Of a stretch of DNA of 64,000 bases, positions 32,571-48,371 are shown in pieces. The position numbers and the translations under genes are program-made. The stretch is from Podocnemis expansa (Eukaryota; Chordata; Testudines; Podocnemididae): positions 18,190,414-18,254,413 of the forward strand of contig ML681995.1 of assembly GCA_007922195.1 (NCBI GenBank), given 5' to 3'. The notes beneath the pieces are model-generated. The model ran no database searches, was not told where the DNA came from, and worked only from the letters and a program-made list of their open reading frames with translations. The number at the start of each line of letters is the position of its first letter. The stretch's first letter is position 1.

Positions 32571-33043
32571 CAGGGATGGCCAAATTTATGGAACTGAAGA
32601 GCCACACAGTTGATTTTTAAACCTTTGAGAGATGCACTGAGGTCTATAGCCATATACTTTTACCTACTCCAAAATTGCTAAATTTAAAATTCATTGCACA
32701 CTTCAATTTTATCATAAAAAGAGAACAAATATCAATCCTACTAGTGTCAGATTCTAATGATTACTTAAGGTTACCATGAAAATTAGGCCTATACAGTAAA
32801 AACTTAGCTGCTGCTCGATGTAGAAGATTGCAGTTAGTGGCGAGTTTTTTAAAATCCTCACCGTGCTGTATTTCTTCCCGCCATCCCAGACCATGCTGCA
32901 CTTCTCCCCACAGCCCCAACCCCTGCCTGAACTCCTAGGCTGGGGCTGCTTTCCTAAACTGATTTGCTGACATTCTTCCAGGAGCCACAGTTTTTCATTC
33001 AAGAGCCACATGTGGCTCCTGAGCCGCATTTTGGCCACGCCTG
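32571..33043 (-). mobile_element. hAT-type non-autonomous element with perfect target duplication
   Basis: It starts CAGGGATGGCCAAATTTATGG and ends CATTTTGGCCACGCCTG. TAATATGA flanks it at 32563-32570 and 33044-33051. The text (TATAGCCATATACTTTTACCT, AACTGATTTGCTGAC, GAGCCACATGTGGCTCC) matches 8557-8743 inverted. This copy is longer, with about 280 extra interior bases. Confidence 0.85.
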
Positions 33044-33051
33044 TAATATGA

Positions 33052-35605
33052 GGACAGAAACCCAATGCAGGACCCTTTCCTTTATGTGGAGTGAGGCCTT
33101 GTCCCCTCCCTCAGAAACAGAGAAAGGGAGAGATCCCCTAATGGGGTTGTCATCTTTCCTGAACAGAGGAGAGTAGTGAGTTATTGAGGGTCAGCTTGCA
33201 GGCTCCTGTTGCTTTGGGAAAGCATCCATTATTCTGGGTGGTTTTTTCCAAACCTTTTTGAGCTCGGAGTAGAGAGTCACAGTGAAAGACAGCTGGCATT
33301 GCCAATGAGCCAGCTTCTGCTATTATTTGGGAAGTCGACAACCTGTATGCCTGGGGCAGGGCAAATCAGGGTGACTGTGGTGGGCCCCATGCTTTGGGGT
33401 ACCCCACTGCAAGTGGGGTGGGCAGCTGTAGCCCTCCCAGGAAGGACTCCAGTTTCTTGCTGGGACAAGTCAAGAGGTGGGGAACTGCTGCACACCAGAC
33501 TGGGTGGGAGTTGGGCAATGGTATACCGAGGGAGCAGGCAGGACCCTGGGCCTGCTGGGGTGAGGAGAGTGGGTAGGGATGCCAATCCAGCCCTTCATGA
33601 CATGCAGTGGGAGCTGCTCCTGAGAGTCTCTTTACCTCTCTGTGCACCATGAAGGGCTAGCCCAGTTCCTTCCTGCAGGCCAGGTGTGAGGCCGTCCTGA
33701 CCAAGTCAGGCTGCAGTAGGAGAGGCGGGTGCCATGCAGCAGATAAATATAGGGGGAAAACTTGACCAGGGCTGAGTTGTTGCCGTGCCACTCAGGAGGA
33801 GGAAAGCATGCGTTTCCCCCGTCGTCCTCACCTGCTTGTATTGACAACCCCCCTTTTCCCCTGGGCAGCTGAGGAGCCATACTGTTGGAGCTGGGACCAC
33901 TTCCTGCCCTGCCAAGTGCAGTCTTGGCCCCCAGGTGCTGGATGAGGGGCCCTCAGTGTGGTTTACCCCAGGCCCAACACCTCTCTAGGGACCTAAGACA
34001 TTAGGATCAGTCTTAGTGGTAGAACAGTTGTTGACCAGCATACTGGAGTTGTCCTCTTCCAACCCATACAGAAAGTGAGCTGGGCAATTAAATTTCATGC
34101 CAGCCCCAAATCTCGCACAGGAGCAGCAATGCAGTGTGAGAGTCCTGATACAGAACTTGGACCGATGACCTTTTGACTTCAACTAGCTGAGCTGTACAGA
34201 AATTTCCAGTCTGTTTTTGCTGTAGCAGGCATTTTGTTTTCTAATCTAGCAAGCACAAGCATATTTTATGATTACCTCTTAGTCCTCAAATAATACATTT
34301 TCATTCATATAAACTGCCTTGCCTATGCGGCTTTCTTGGACCATCCGATTTCTCGGCAGGGATGAAACTCCCTGAATAAAATTACTTTTTTTTTTTCACC
34401 AGCTGCATGAGACTTTTGTTTTTAATTTACAGATGGTAGAAATGTTCTGTTCCCATAGCAGTGATTAAATCTAATCTGATAGGGTAGCAAATTCTTCATG
34501 GGCTGAACAAGTTTTTATTTTTAGGGTAAGAGAAAATAACTGGCTTAAAGGATCAGGTCACCTATTACCTGGAGAAAACTGTTTCCAGTTTGCGTACCTT
34601 GGTTTTAGTGGGAGATAATCTGTGTTATTCAAGAAATAGAAACATGGCTGTGCAACAAAAGCTTTGGATATTTGTCATTCAGGGCATAGTTTATATTTTA
34701 GCCATGGAGACAGATTGAAAAACATCCTGTTCTCCAGTTTAGACAGTTGAGTATCCAGAATGATTGTCTTCTTTTCTTCAGCCACTGTTCTTCAGCCTTT
34801 ATTTACTACACCAACAAAAGAAAATTACATTCTGATTTGATAAAAACATACTATTTATATACTGCACGGGGAAGCAGGAGTCTTTTGTTCAGTCTGGAAG
34901 TAAAGGGGAATGTTGCTAAGCTGCTCACCTGCTTTCCAAGCAAATGTGATCATTACACCTTGATTTTAATAGACAGACAGCTGAGTAATTGTTCAACAGA
35001 TTTTTTTTTCAAGCATACTCCCAAGGGGCAACCATTTAAATATTATGGCCCTTGCAAATCATAAGAAGTCTGCTGTTCATAAAGGAAACCTGCCAATGAG
35101 CTCATCTGGCCAACTCAATTGAATCAATCAAGAATACTGTTAGCTCCTAGTAAATACTACTTTCGATATCCAAATCCAGTGGATTTTAGTCACCAAAAGT
35201 TGCTTCCATCACTGTATGAAAAGAATGTGTATTCGCCTATCCCTGTGACATATTAATGATTTTCCATGTTGCAACATGGATTTAGATTTCATTCCCCATG
35301 TAAGTGGCAAGATCTGAGAATGGAACTGAGAAAGGCAGAGAGAGAGAAACTCTAACAGTGGCCTTCATCAAAACCACTTTATTTTTCAAATAAATCCCAT
35401 GCCTTTAAAATAAATGTAACCCAGTTTTCACTAATTGAAAAACTTCAGTAACTATTTATAACATTTACAATAATAGTTTCAGGAAAAAAATATATTAAAA
35501 AAAATCTTGCCATAAATGGAAAATGGGTCAGCTCTTTGAATTAAAAATAAGCACAAACTCCTTTCTCTCTACTAGTGATTTTGCCCTTCCATCACAATCC
35601 TCAGC
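33052..35605. other. Unannotated spacer
   Basis: A moderately GC-rich block (33350-33960) followed by AT-rich DNA. Overlapping frames at 33209-33915 on both strands show no family resemblance. No exon seen. Confidence 0.4.
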
Positions 35606-36560
35606 ATCAGCTGCTGCTTCCTTCTCAACCCTGCACTTCAGAAAAGCAGACTTTGACTCCCTCAGGGAGCAGATGGGTAGAATCCCCTGGGAGGCTCGTA
35701 TGAAGAGGAAAGAGAGCTGGCTGTATTTTAAAGAAACCTTTTTAAGGGCACAGGAACAAACTATCCTGATGTTTAGAAAGAACAGCAAATATGGCAGGTG
35801 ATCAGTTTGTTGTAACAAAGAAGTCATCAATGAGCTTAAACACAAAAAGGAAGCTTAGAAGAAGTGGAAATTTGGTCAGGTGATTGGGGAGAAGTATAAA
35901 AATACTACTAAAGCATGCAGGAGTGAAATCAAGAAGGCAAAGTCACAACTGGAATTGTAGCTAGCGAGGGATGTGAAGGGTAACAAGGGTTTCTAAAGGT
36001 ATATTGGTAACAAGGTTAGGGAAACTTGTGAACTCCTTACTGAATGAGGATAGCAACCTAGTGGCAGATGATGTGGAAAAAGCTGAAAGTTTGAGGGTTT
36101 TGGCCTCTTGTCTTCACAGACAAGGTGAGCTCCCAGCCTACTGCACTGGCAGCACAGAATGGGGAGAAGGCAAGCAGCCCTCATTGCTGAAGGATCAGGT
36201 TCAGGGATACTTAGAAAGGCTGAGACATGTACAAGTCCATGGGGCTGGATGCAGTGCATCTGATGGTGCTGAAGAAAATGGCTCATGTGATTTCAGAGCC
36301 ATTAGCCATTATCTTTGAAAACTCACAATTGGGGTGGTCCCAGAAGGTTGGAAAAAGACAAATACAGTGCCCATCTTCAAGAAAGGGGAGGAGGATGGTC
36401 AGGGGACAGCCTCATCTCAGCCCCTCAAAAAATCATGGAGCAGGCCCTCAAGGAGTCCCTTTTGAGGCACTTGGAAGAGTCCCTTGCCCACTGGATCATG
36501 GTAGCATGTCTCACAAACATTCAGCAACACATGTATCACAGGAGCTTCATTAAATGTACC
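35606..36560 (+). mobile_element. CR1 LINE, ORF2 internal fragment
   Basis: The DNA follows CR1 ORF2 from the endonuclease C-terminus into the reverse transcriptase: LHFRKADFDSLREQMGRIPW, then SWLYFKETFLRAQEQTI, then further text to GCCATTATCTTTGAAAACTC and AAAATCATGGAGCAGGCCCT (K-I-M-E-Q), the RT region before the catalytic core. Frames shift several times and the fragment ends near 36560, before the RT active site. It is a pseudogenic retrotransposon fragment. Confidence 0.8.
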
Positions 36561-36818
36561 TGCTGTAGTGGTGGGTGGAGGGCGCAACCCCAAAAGTTTG
36601 GAGCCCACTGGTGTAGAGGGAGAAGAGAAGGAGGCCAAGGACAGAGCATTAAGAGAGACATTCAGGAAGCATGGGAGGCAAGGAGGATGACCCACCAAAG
36701 GTGACACTGAAAGAGAGTTCAGAAAAGTAGGAGGAAAACCATGAGAGGGCCAGAGCCACAAAAATCAGTAGAGGACAAATTTCAAAAAGTAAAAAGTGTT
36801 TGACAGTGTCTAAAGATG
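36561..36818. other. Unannotated spacer
   Basis: A purine-rich stretch. GTGTTTGACAGTGTCTAAAG followed across the next element by CCAAGAGGTTGAGGAAGGTG resembles an old interspersed repeat, not assigned. Confidence 0.35.
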
Positions 36819-36826
36819 CCAAGAGG

Positions 36827-37766
36827 CAAAGTTGCCAACTATCTGTAAATTTGCAGTCTGTTCAAACAAACAAACAAAAAAAAGGGTGTGGATGTTTTCC
36901 ATTTTCTGAGTCCACAATTAAAGAAAGTGTCCCTAAAAATCTTTGTCTATGACTGTGCGAGCAAGGAGGGGAGCAGAGCTGAGCAGTTAGATGCTGTCTT
37001 CTGGGTCCTAGTACTGGAAGTTTGCTGCTACTTTGTTTGCTGGGCTGCCCATCATAGTACAAGTGGGAGTCTTCCAGCACTAGGACCAGGAGGCAGCATC
37101 CAACTGCAGGGCAACTACTCCAGCACCATGCATGGGCTGATCCAGGATATATAGGGCTATAGGTTTGGGGGACAGGGTGAGGAAAGGTCAGACACACTCT
37201 GGCCTTGCTCTTAAGTCACCAGGGCTCAGCAGTTGCTTTAACTGCTCTCCATGGTGGGGCCAGGGGCGCTGGAGACATGGGCACTGTTTGTGCAGCTATA
37301 TTCTTGCCCCTGCACACCCCACTGAGCCTGTCTCCACAGCAAAGCACAAGCCACAGAGCCTCCAATGTAGGTTGTTTCTGCTCCCAGAGAGCCTGGCTGA
37401 GCACAAGCAGGATGTAGGCAAGATAGATCCACAGCTCCGACCCCCCCAATTCTCCTTAGGGGAATTCATGCAACATTGCACCTATATAGCCCCTGATTCT
37501 GCCTGTGGTGGGATCCATGCCACTCTTCACCACCCCCTGCCTGGCATTCCTGCCTTTATACCTCCTCCCACCCCTGGCCCCACTTCCCCATCTCCTGTCT
37601 GGCAGCCTTTTCCTTTCCTCTGCTGCTGTCATCATGATACGATTACAATATTGTATGGTTTATGGGATTTGAAATGATGTCAGTAAAAAGTTTACTGTGC
37701 CAGTAAAAAAAAAAAAAAAAAATCAGCTTCAGATCTTCATGTCAGTAAAAACTAAAATCTACTGTG
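36827..37766. mobile_element. hAT-type insertion with perfect 8-base target duplication
   Basis: CCAAGAGG occurs at 36819-36826 and 37767-37774. The inserted 940 bases begin CAAAGTTGCCAACTATCTG and end AAAATCTACTGTG. Removing them restores the readable run GATGCCAAGAGGTTGAGG, which supports a single insertion. It contains an A-run of about 18 near 37707-37724. No transposase; the frame at 37165-37677 is not recognised. Confidence 0.7.
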
Positions 37767-37774
37767 CCAAGAGG

Positions 37775-38393
37775 TTGAGGAAGGTGAGAATAGACTCCTT
37801 GGTTGTGGGTTTTTTTGAGAATAGAGAACAGCCCTGACAGATTGTCAGGAAGTAACCCTTACAAAGACCTTCAATGGTGAATGAAGACTGTTTTCAGCTT
37901 TTTTAAGTTGAGAGATAAAGTAACAATAATTTTGTATTTTGTGACCAATTAAGGGGTAATGACTTTTCTTTAAACATCACCATTTCAGGGCAATGTTTAT
38001 GTGGTTCAGAAAGATAGTCTTTTGCTCTTTGCACTTACAGATTTTCTCTTGAGTCAAACAAAGGAGAGAGAGGACTGGCAAATTCACTGGGTCCCTTTAG
38101 CTCTACTCCTACATTTTTTCCTAAATGAAGTACTCTCTCAAACGCACTTTGTAGATGAGGAATTCAACAGAGGAGGAAATATGCATAATTCCCTGAGCAA
38201 CTAATAATTGCACTTTACCAAAGTCCTGCAATGCTGTAGGAATAATGCTGGGTTACCCCATTACATCTGGCAAGAAACATGCACAGAGGGCCTGTATTAG
38301 AATCTCTCTTGAGAAGTGTAACCGTGTTAATGGCATATAAAGATCACCTTCAATACTATGGCATTGGCTATAGTCGCTCCACTTACAGAGCCT
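37775..38393. other. Unannotated spacer
   Basis: Nothing recognised. Confidence 0.45.
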
Positions 38394-38404
38394 CATAAAA
38401 GCCA

Positions 38405-38728
38405 AGTTCCAAAGGGGCAGTCAGGTCAGTCTAGTTCAGCAAAACAATCAAGGAACCCTGTTGCACTTAAAGACTAACAAATTTATTTATCACATGAGTT
38501 TTCATGGGAAAAAATCCCACTTCATCAGATGCTCACACAGACTGAGACAGACATCATCTTCCTTTCCAAATGCAAACAATTGGACGTTCCCTGCATTTAT
38601 TTTCCTCCCATTCTGTAAGTACTCCCGTCTTCAAAGCATCTGATGAAATGGAATTTTCTCCCACAAAAGCACATGCAATAAATAAATTTGTTAGTCTTTA
38701 AGTGCCACAGGGCTCCTTGATTGTTTTG
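38405..38728. mobile_element. Penelope-derived foldback element with 11-base target duplication
   Basis: CATAAAAGCCA flanks the element at 38394-38404 and 38729-38739. It begins AGTTCCAAAGGGGCAGTC and ends CTCCTTGATTGTTTTG. The left arm (AACAATCAAGGAACCC, TGCACTTAAAGACTAACAAA, TCACATGAGTTTTCATGGGA, CCACTTCATCAGATGC) is inverted in the right arm (GCATCTGATGAAATGG, AATAAATTTGTTAGTCTTTA, GTGCCACAGGGCTCCTTGA). Only 324 bases long, with no coding sequence between the arms. Confidence 0.85.
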
Positions 38729-38739
38729 CATAAAAGCCA

Positions 38740-41700
38740 GGGGCTCTGCCTAAGATGGAAGAAAAAGTTCCTTCTGCCTGCCAGCTGCAAGAGGGTGCTG
38801 CAGCTACACATTTATCATGCATAATTGAAAAGTCAGGACTCCCCAGTGCCCCAGTCAGGACACTACCCTGGTGGAAGTCTCAGCACCCCCTGTCTTTCCA
38901 TCAGATGGCAGAGTCAAGGGTACTTAGCACAGCATTGCCCAAGCAACCTCCCATTTCCCTTCTTCCATATCCGCTTCTAACCAGCAAGTGTCTGCTGAAT
39001 TTTTATCTCCTTGCAGCTTATTGGGTCCTCCAGGACTCCCCTCAATATCTTCAGCTGGTTTTACTACCTTTAAGTTTGTCTCAGCAGCAGATTTTGCCAG
39101 CTCACTGTTCAACATGTCCCCAAGATGAATGAGTGGATTGCCTTCCTGGATCTAATACTGATCTCCAGGACACCCCATTATAAACTAGAGCTGGCTGACA
39201 TTTGTTCATATTATGTGGAGAAAACGGGGGGCTGGAGGGAGGAATTATCAGAATTTTTTATGATTTTTCTTCTCCTCCTCCCTCCATTTCTTCCAAGCAG
39301 AAAATCAGCCATTTTTTCCCACTTCTCTATCCCTCATTAGTAATCCATGACAGACACTTGTAATTACCGCTTTTCCTGAATAGCTTCTTATTGGTTGCAC
39401 TGAGTAAATAGATACATTATTACATAATTACATGAATGGTGCTAATTATACAGTCTCATGTACTTAGGTCATTATGTAATGCCATAATGGCATGTTCTAA
39501 TTACTGCATATACATGTAACTGTCTAATTATGTGCTGTGGATTGTGGCTATGATTAAAGGATAAGTTTTTACTAATTAAAGTCCTGGAATTGAGTGCTAA
39601 AATATTCTTGACCATTTGTTTCATTCACTAAAAGTAATTTGCAAACACAAATCTGATATGAAATGATGTATAAAAGTTTAGATACAAACTGATACCATAA
39701 AGAACATAGACCTGCTTCAAGGCAAACCTGGTCTGGACAATGTAACATATTTGTATGAATGATTCTTTAACATCTGACATATTATTGAAAAGCATAGTGT
39801 AAATTGGTCCATGTCTCAACTTTGCAGGAATATGTGATTTATCTAGCGATTGTGTAACCTTCAGGTGGGCTAGAATTCATTTAATTGTCCTTTGCCAGTG
39901 CCTCAAAAAAAGAAAAAAAATTAAACCCCAACTCCTGTAGAGAAGCCACAGGAGACCCAGGATTCAATCTGTAAGAGACTCTTACAGCAAAAATTGTTCA
40001 TTTACTCTCCCCACATTATAATAATACCTAAGAACAAACATAATGAACTTTATTAACTACTAACATGATAAATCTTATAAGAAAAACAAAATGATTTAAA
40101 CAGAACAGTCCCCACAAAAGCACTGAGAAAGAAATGCAAGAGTCCCAAAATTCAGGTGGAGTTCACCCGTATCTCAGTCAATCTCTATTCGAGTCCAAAG
40201 GCATGAGTTGTAAGAAGCAGCAATGCTTTTCTTTTGTTAAAGGGATCTTAGGTGGGAATCCATGCAGGCTTTTTTTTTTCTCTTCTGCAACCAGCACCAT
40301 CCAGTCAGTTTACTGGTTAACAAGCAATCAGTCACAAAGGCCCATGAGAAAAAACTGCTGCAAAATGCTCCACAGCAGCGAGAAAACATCTTGCTCACCA
40401 CTCCTGGCTCAGCTTCTGCCAGTCACACACTGAGCACATCGGCTCCTCATTGCAACTCTGGCTCCTGGCTGCTCTCATAGCATCTGACCACAGAAGCAGC
40501 AGAAAGCCTAGTGGAGCATGTTCAATGTGACCACTCAATTTCCAGGAGCTTCTGGAGCTGGGCAGCCAAATCTGCCTTGCAACATAACCCAGCCTCAAGA
40601 GATAGCTCCTTTAATTAGGCATAGGGTTACAATTTGGTCTATTCTCTGCAGCGCATGAATCCATTACAATATCCAATTTCCAGGCGAAGCATTGTCTGTT
40701 GGTGGAGCATTTGTGACCAAAAGCCAGCTAGTACATATCCTCAGTCAGAAACAAGTATTAGCAAGGATATGGTGGGCCTGCTTTCTGCCCAGATGGGCAA
40801 CAAAAGGTACCCCATACTACATTCCTTTGTTTGGTGCAAGGAGTCCTCCTCTGGCCCCTATGGGTGGAGCCCAGCAAGTCCTTGGATAGCCACATCTGCA
40901 GATGCAATGTGGATATGCGTGAACCATTTCTTGTGGATGCAGATTGGATGCGTATCCACATATTTGTATCCGCACAGGGCTCCACCCATGGTGTCCCTTT
41001 TCCAAGGATGCACCAACTAGCAATGTTCTACCTTTGCATCAGTGTGCCAGCCAGAGCAAGATGTACCCTAAGCAAAAGAATGGAGTCACAGCCTTTAAGC
41101 TATATATTACCCGAAGTGTCTGTCTGATGTCCTTGCTAGTTAATGGGGTACCCAATTACTTCCTGAGTAGAGGATCGGTTCTGGATCTAAACTTTCCCAT
41201 AGCTCAGTAATGGTTACATGTGGTAGATGGTTAAGTTGGAATGCACTTTCTTTATTGACGGGTGCTTCTGCCTACATGCCTATATGTAAGAGTCCCCTTT
41301 TAAGTCTCCTTTGCGCCGCGACAGTGTTACAGAGAGGTAAAACAGCTATCAAGCAGGAACTGGGAATGTTGCTGTGAAATGCGGCACATTCTGGGTACTG
41401 CATTGTGGTCCAACCCAACTCACTCACCACCCTATAAATTTTAGAGTTTTGGGTGCATCAGAGTTTCTGAATTTATTCATCTTTAATATAATTTTGTATT
41501 GAAGCAGATCACGATTTATGATACCAGTATCCTAATCGTAGTCTCTGATGGAAGGCAATGGAACCAAGTTTAGATTTGTAATGTGCAAAATAAAATTGTT
41601 TTTAAAAAGGAATGTTACAAACTTCAATTCAAAATCTGTAAGTTAGGCTAGAAATTAGTTCAGAGTGTGACCTGAAACCTACCCAAATAAATACAGGAAA

Positions 41701-43137
41701 AAAGGAGAAAATAGCTAATAGCTAAACTCGGCAGTTTCTTTAACGTTCAATGTCACTTTCAGTGAATGGTTCATCTATTTGTTACTTTCTGTTGTGAACA
41801 AACCCCTTTCGAATGTTCAGGAGACATGACACTATTGTTTTAGGACACAGTCCTGAAAAGTGCCGCCTGCCTGCAGTTCCTCTTCCAGCCATCATATGTT
41901 GCAGTTCTTTGGGCCTCAAGCAAAAAAGTCTTTCAGTTTCTAACAAAGTGCTTCCGGCTGTAGTATTTATCAATAGCATACATGATAAATGACATCAGTG
42001 GCAATAAGACTAGCTGACAATAGAGAACGTTGTGGATCCACACTCTGGTCTGCAGTTTTATTGGTAATGTATGAAACTGTTGCCTCAGCAGCCATTCTGA
42101 GTGGGGGAAGGGACTAGATTCCTCACAGCGACTTTTGTGTGTATAACGTTCTAGACGAAGTGCATAGAAATGCCACTTTAGGATTGTACCCATTTTCAGG
42201 TTATAACGAGATTGTGATGATGATTTGTCAAATTCCTGTATTTAAAAACAGTTAAAAATACCCTGCTTTTGAAAACATCTAGTTTTTGCTGGCTTTCAAT
42301 AAATCTGGACATTCGAGTATTCTTCCTTGATTGGCTAACATTAAAGAAATGGGAAGAGTGTTTTCCTGAAAACTTCACTTACACAAATAGTCCCATGAGC
42401 CTCAGAGTGATTATGTGCCTTCAGAAAAGATGCAGAATCTGGCCCTTGCAGAATAGGAATGGCTTTTATTATTGTTTAAAGTCATTCACTGAAGTCAGGT
42501 GCATTGTGTCACGAAAGAACGTGAGCCAGTGTGCATAGTCTGGAGGAGTGGGAGTCAGAAATTTCGCTTTCTAATCTCACGTATGCTACTGACTCACTCT
42601 GTGAGTCACCTCTTGGGGAGGTCTCCCGCCCATTCTAGGCTTTAATTTATACATCTGTAAATTACGGGCATTAATAGCACACAAATTGCACAGAAGTATT
42701 GTGAGGTCTAAGTTTTTTTCAAGGGCTGACATGAAAGGTATGTGTTCGGTGGTAGTGCTTCTGTTACTTTTTTTTTAATCTATGAAGAGTTTCAAAACTT
42801 GGAAGCTCAACGCTAAGATTTAAGCAGAAACCTTGAGCATTTGAATAAAATAATAGTGTATGGTATCCAGATGGGAGCTGTCTAATGATGGTTGTGCTGT
42901 TGCTTGCATGTCTCTTCCAAGTACTTATAAAATGTATATTCTTTAGTTAAAAGAAAAAAAAAGCATTATTGATTTGTCTTTCCTTTCTTCATTGCATATG
43001 GTTGCTTTAATCTTAATTTAGGAAACACTAGGATTTGCTTTCCAGATGGTGTTTACTATTTCTCCTCTTGGTTTTCTACATAAAAGAACATTCTCTTCAC
43101 AGGACTTTACCACAATTTTGTTCTCTTTTTCTTTTAG
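38740..43137. other. Unannotated, presumably intronic DNA upstream of the AKAP2 exon
   Basis: 4.4 kb without recognisable exons. 40880-40985 is a quasi-palindromic stretch built on GGATATGCG, GGATGCAGATTGGATGCG and GTATCCACATATTTGTATCC, possibly a repeat. 42540-42740 (CTCACTCTGTGAGTCACCTC, ATACATCTGTAAATTACGGG) resembles a worn MIR. A pyrimidine-rich tract (TTTGTTCTCTTTTTCTTTTAG) directly precedes the exon. Confidence 0.45.
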
Positions 43138-45549
<2,412 letters not shown>

Positions 45550-46675
45550 TAAGTATGGTACAGGACCAGGATAGTTTTAGTTCAGTGCGGTTTTCTGTCT
45601 GCATGCTTCAGATATGTTTTGGGTGTATTGGATGACTTTGTTGACTGGAAACTGCAACATCCAAAAACAACAGAGGTTATTCGTTCAAGGCAGTTCCATT
45701 ATACTTAATGGGAGAGGCACATGCCTACAGTGGATATATTTTCTTTTTCCCAAGCATAGCAAGACAAAGCTTAGGTACTACCGTCACAAGTCTATAGCGA
45801 ACCCTGAAGATAGATTTAATTCCTTGCCACTTCCAGTATAACATTTGTGGTCCCACTGCCTGAATCTTGGCACTACAATTTAGGACACATCAAGTGAAAC
45901 ACAGAAGAAAATAGCAGTAGTTTTTGCAACTGTATGCCTATTTGAAAGGTGGCCTGCAAAAGATTTTTTTTTAATTAGGCTTGCACCCATTTTTGTTATT
46001 TAAAATATGTAAGGGCAACCTCTCCTCTCCCCGTTTTCTGGTCACGTTACCTTGGCAAAGCAACTGAAAATCTCCCTCCCAGGTCCCAATTTCTAAAACA
46101 AAAACTCACCGGCCTTCATACTTTAAAAGGCAAAAATGATCACACCCACTTTATCTATTTATAGATACAGACCTCTGTGGTCCAACAGTTCTTTAAAGGT
46201 CTCTTTAACAGAGATCCTAGGAGAGAAAGTTTTCATTACAGTTGCGGGAAGATGCAAATGTTGATCTATGTTCTGTTCTCCTTTTCATTGATGGAACTGG
46301 TCCAAGACATCTGAAAAGATCTTGAAAGGTCAGTTTCCAGTTGGGGGAGTTCCATTTGAAGAGCTCATTCCCAGTCTCTCACTGAAGAAAACGGCATAAT
46401 TCAGCAGTACTTGAATTTAGGTGGCAATTCAGATCTGAACTTGGAATGGCACCTGTAATGTAGATAGCTAACATTTGTTTTTGTTTTCTTGCATGACAAG
46501 AGTGGATTTAGTCTGTGCTTCTTGCTGAAAAAATGGACCAGATGTTGGCTACTTCTTTGAACTGCTATTGTTATCCCTCTAAAGCAAAACAGCGTGCAGA
46601 AAATCGCTATAAGTTAAACGGAATATTTTGCCTGTGGCACACCAGGCCTCCTTATTCGATGTGATAAAACATTGG

Positions 46676-46762
46676 ACAAGATCCTCCACTGGTGTAAATG
46701 GCCAGGGTTCTATTTACTCCAAAGGAACAATGACACTTTTTACCAGTAGAGGATCTGGTCCA
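46676..46762. repeat. Hairpin-type interspersed repeat
   Basis: AAGATCCTCCACTGGTGTAAA at the left and TTTTTACCAGTAGAGGATCTGG at the right are inverted with respect to each other around a CTCCAAAGG centre. It resembles a palindromic repeat common in reptile DNA; family not assigned. Confidence 0.5.
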
Positions 46763-48371
46763 TGAATATTAAAGACTCAAGAAAGATTCTGAAGTTTTAG
46801 GGCCAGCTGGGACCATTAGTCTGATCCTCTGCTGGGCCAGGTCCTGCCCATAATCCTGGTTTCATTGGTCACCAGTTACACACATGGTCCTCTCGTGATA
46901 TTTACAGCACCAGAGGAACTCTACCTGTGAAAGATCCCCTGAAAAAGTCATGTAAAATATTTCGGCTTTTTTATCTGATTATAGGTTGGGATTTTTAGAG
47001 ACTTCCACACTAAACCATAGGAAACCTGTATTGTTACTGCAACTAAATGGCCATTCCTGAAGAAATAGCTAATATTCTCCTTTCAGCAACATCTCCTTCA
47101 GCCAAATGGGACTGGAGGGGGCACGTGGACAGCTGAAGAATTATTTAAAGTGGAGAGGTGTAAATTCATAAAAAACTCTTTTGAGGAGATGTAGCAATTG
47201 GCTTCACTTGCATCAACCTACCTGTTCTTAGTGAAGTCGTTCTTCTCCTCAGTGAGGTAGATGGGACAGCTTTACTTGGAACTCACCGCTTGTCCCCCCA
47301 CCATCATCCCCAGTGTTTCATCTCTTAACATAGTCCTTCCTTTTTTGTTCCTTGGAACTAACACTTCATTGATTATAAAGAGGTACACACTACTTTTCAG
47401 GGAACCAAGACATAAATTTAGGAGAAAAATATCCATTGTGAGCATATTTGTGTGCCACTGATATTTGAAAAATTGCCAGTTACCTTCAATAACAAAGGTC
47501 CTGATTCTGAGACCCTTACACATGTAGCATGGTGCTTTGCTCGGTGAATAATCCACTTGGAATTAGTACTACTCAGCAGGTGCAAGAGCAGTTCTCAGTA
47601 ATGCTGCCTCAATAGACTACAGTTGCAGAATTGTAGGAGTTCCTTGTAGTCAGCACTGGAAAGCAGAGGAAATGCTGAGGGACCCATGTTTATTTATCCA
47701 AGGCAAAGCTAACAGGTTGAGTATGACCACTGTGAAATGCAAAAAACCAAAACCAAACAGGCAAAAAAAACCCACTGGAGCATTCTGTCCATTTTAAGCC
47801 TCTGGCACAAGCTGTTGGCATCTGTGGAAAGTCTCCCAGTGACTTTAGTGAATTTGGGCTCAGGCCCTGTGAGTATGCCGGGGAAAAGAAGATAATGTAG
47901 ACACAGTTTCTGTATAGCCATGTCTGACTCTAAATAACTAAAAATGTAAGAATGATTTTGCTGCAGGAATTACAGAGCTACACAGGAAGCATTTGCATAG
48001 AAATCCAATGAGTGATATAACATGTGTGCAAAACAGGGTTCCTTTCACCAGCTGTGGCAGGATATTTTCTCTAGTTTCTATGTATAATATACTCAGTGAA
48101 GGAAAACAATATACATTGAGAGTGCATTTCCTGTGTTCTCTCTGTTGTGTAGCAGGTACAAGTGGAAAGGATTTGCATTTCATTTTACACATTATCTGGC
48201 ACAGGAAATGAGAAACATGTTGTCCTTCTATATGGTTCTCCTCACAAGTTGCAAACTCACACTGCTTTCTAGATTTACATTATCATTTTTTGAAAGAGTG
48301 CAGTAGTGCATTTTTCTTGAATTTTCTCTGAGAATTGTCTTCCTTAGATTGAAAATTCTTTACAACAGGGA

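Noticed and set aside
33209..33915. Overlapping frames on both strands in a GC-rich block
   Set aside because: No family resemblance, no splice context, open in several frames at once.
37165..37677. 170-codon frame
   Set aside because: Inside the insertion bounded by the CCAAGAGG duplication; no transposase motif, proline-rich end.
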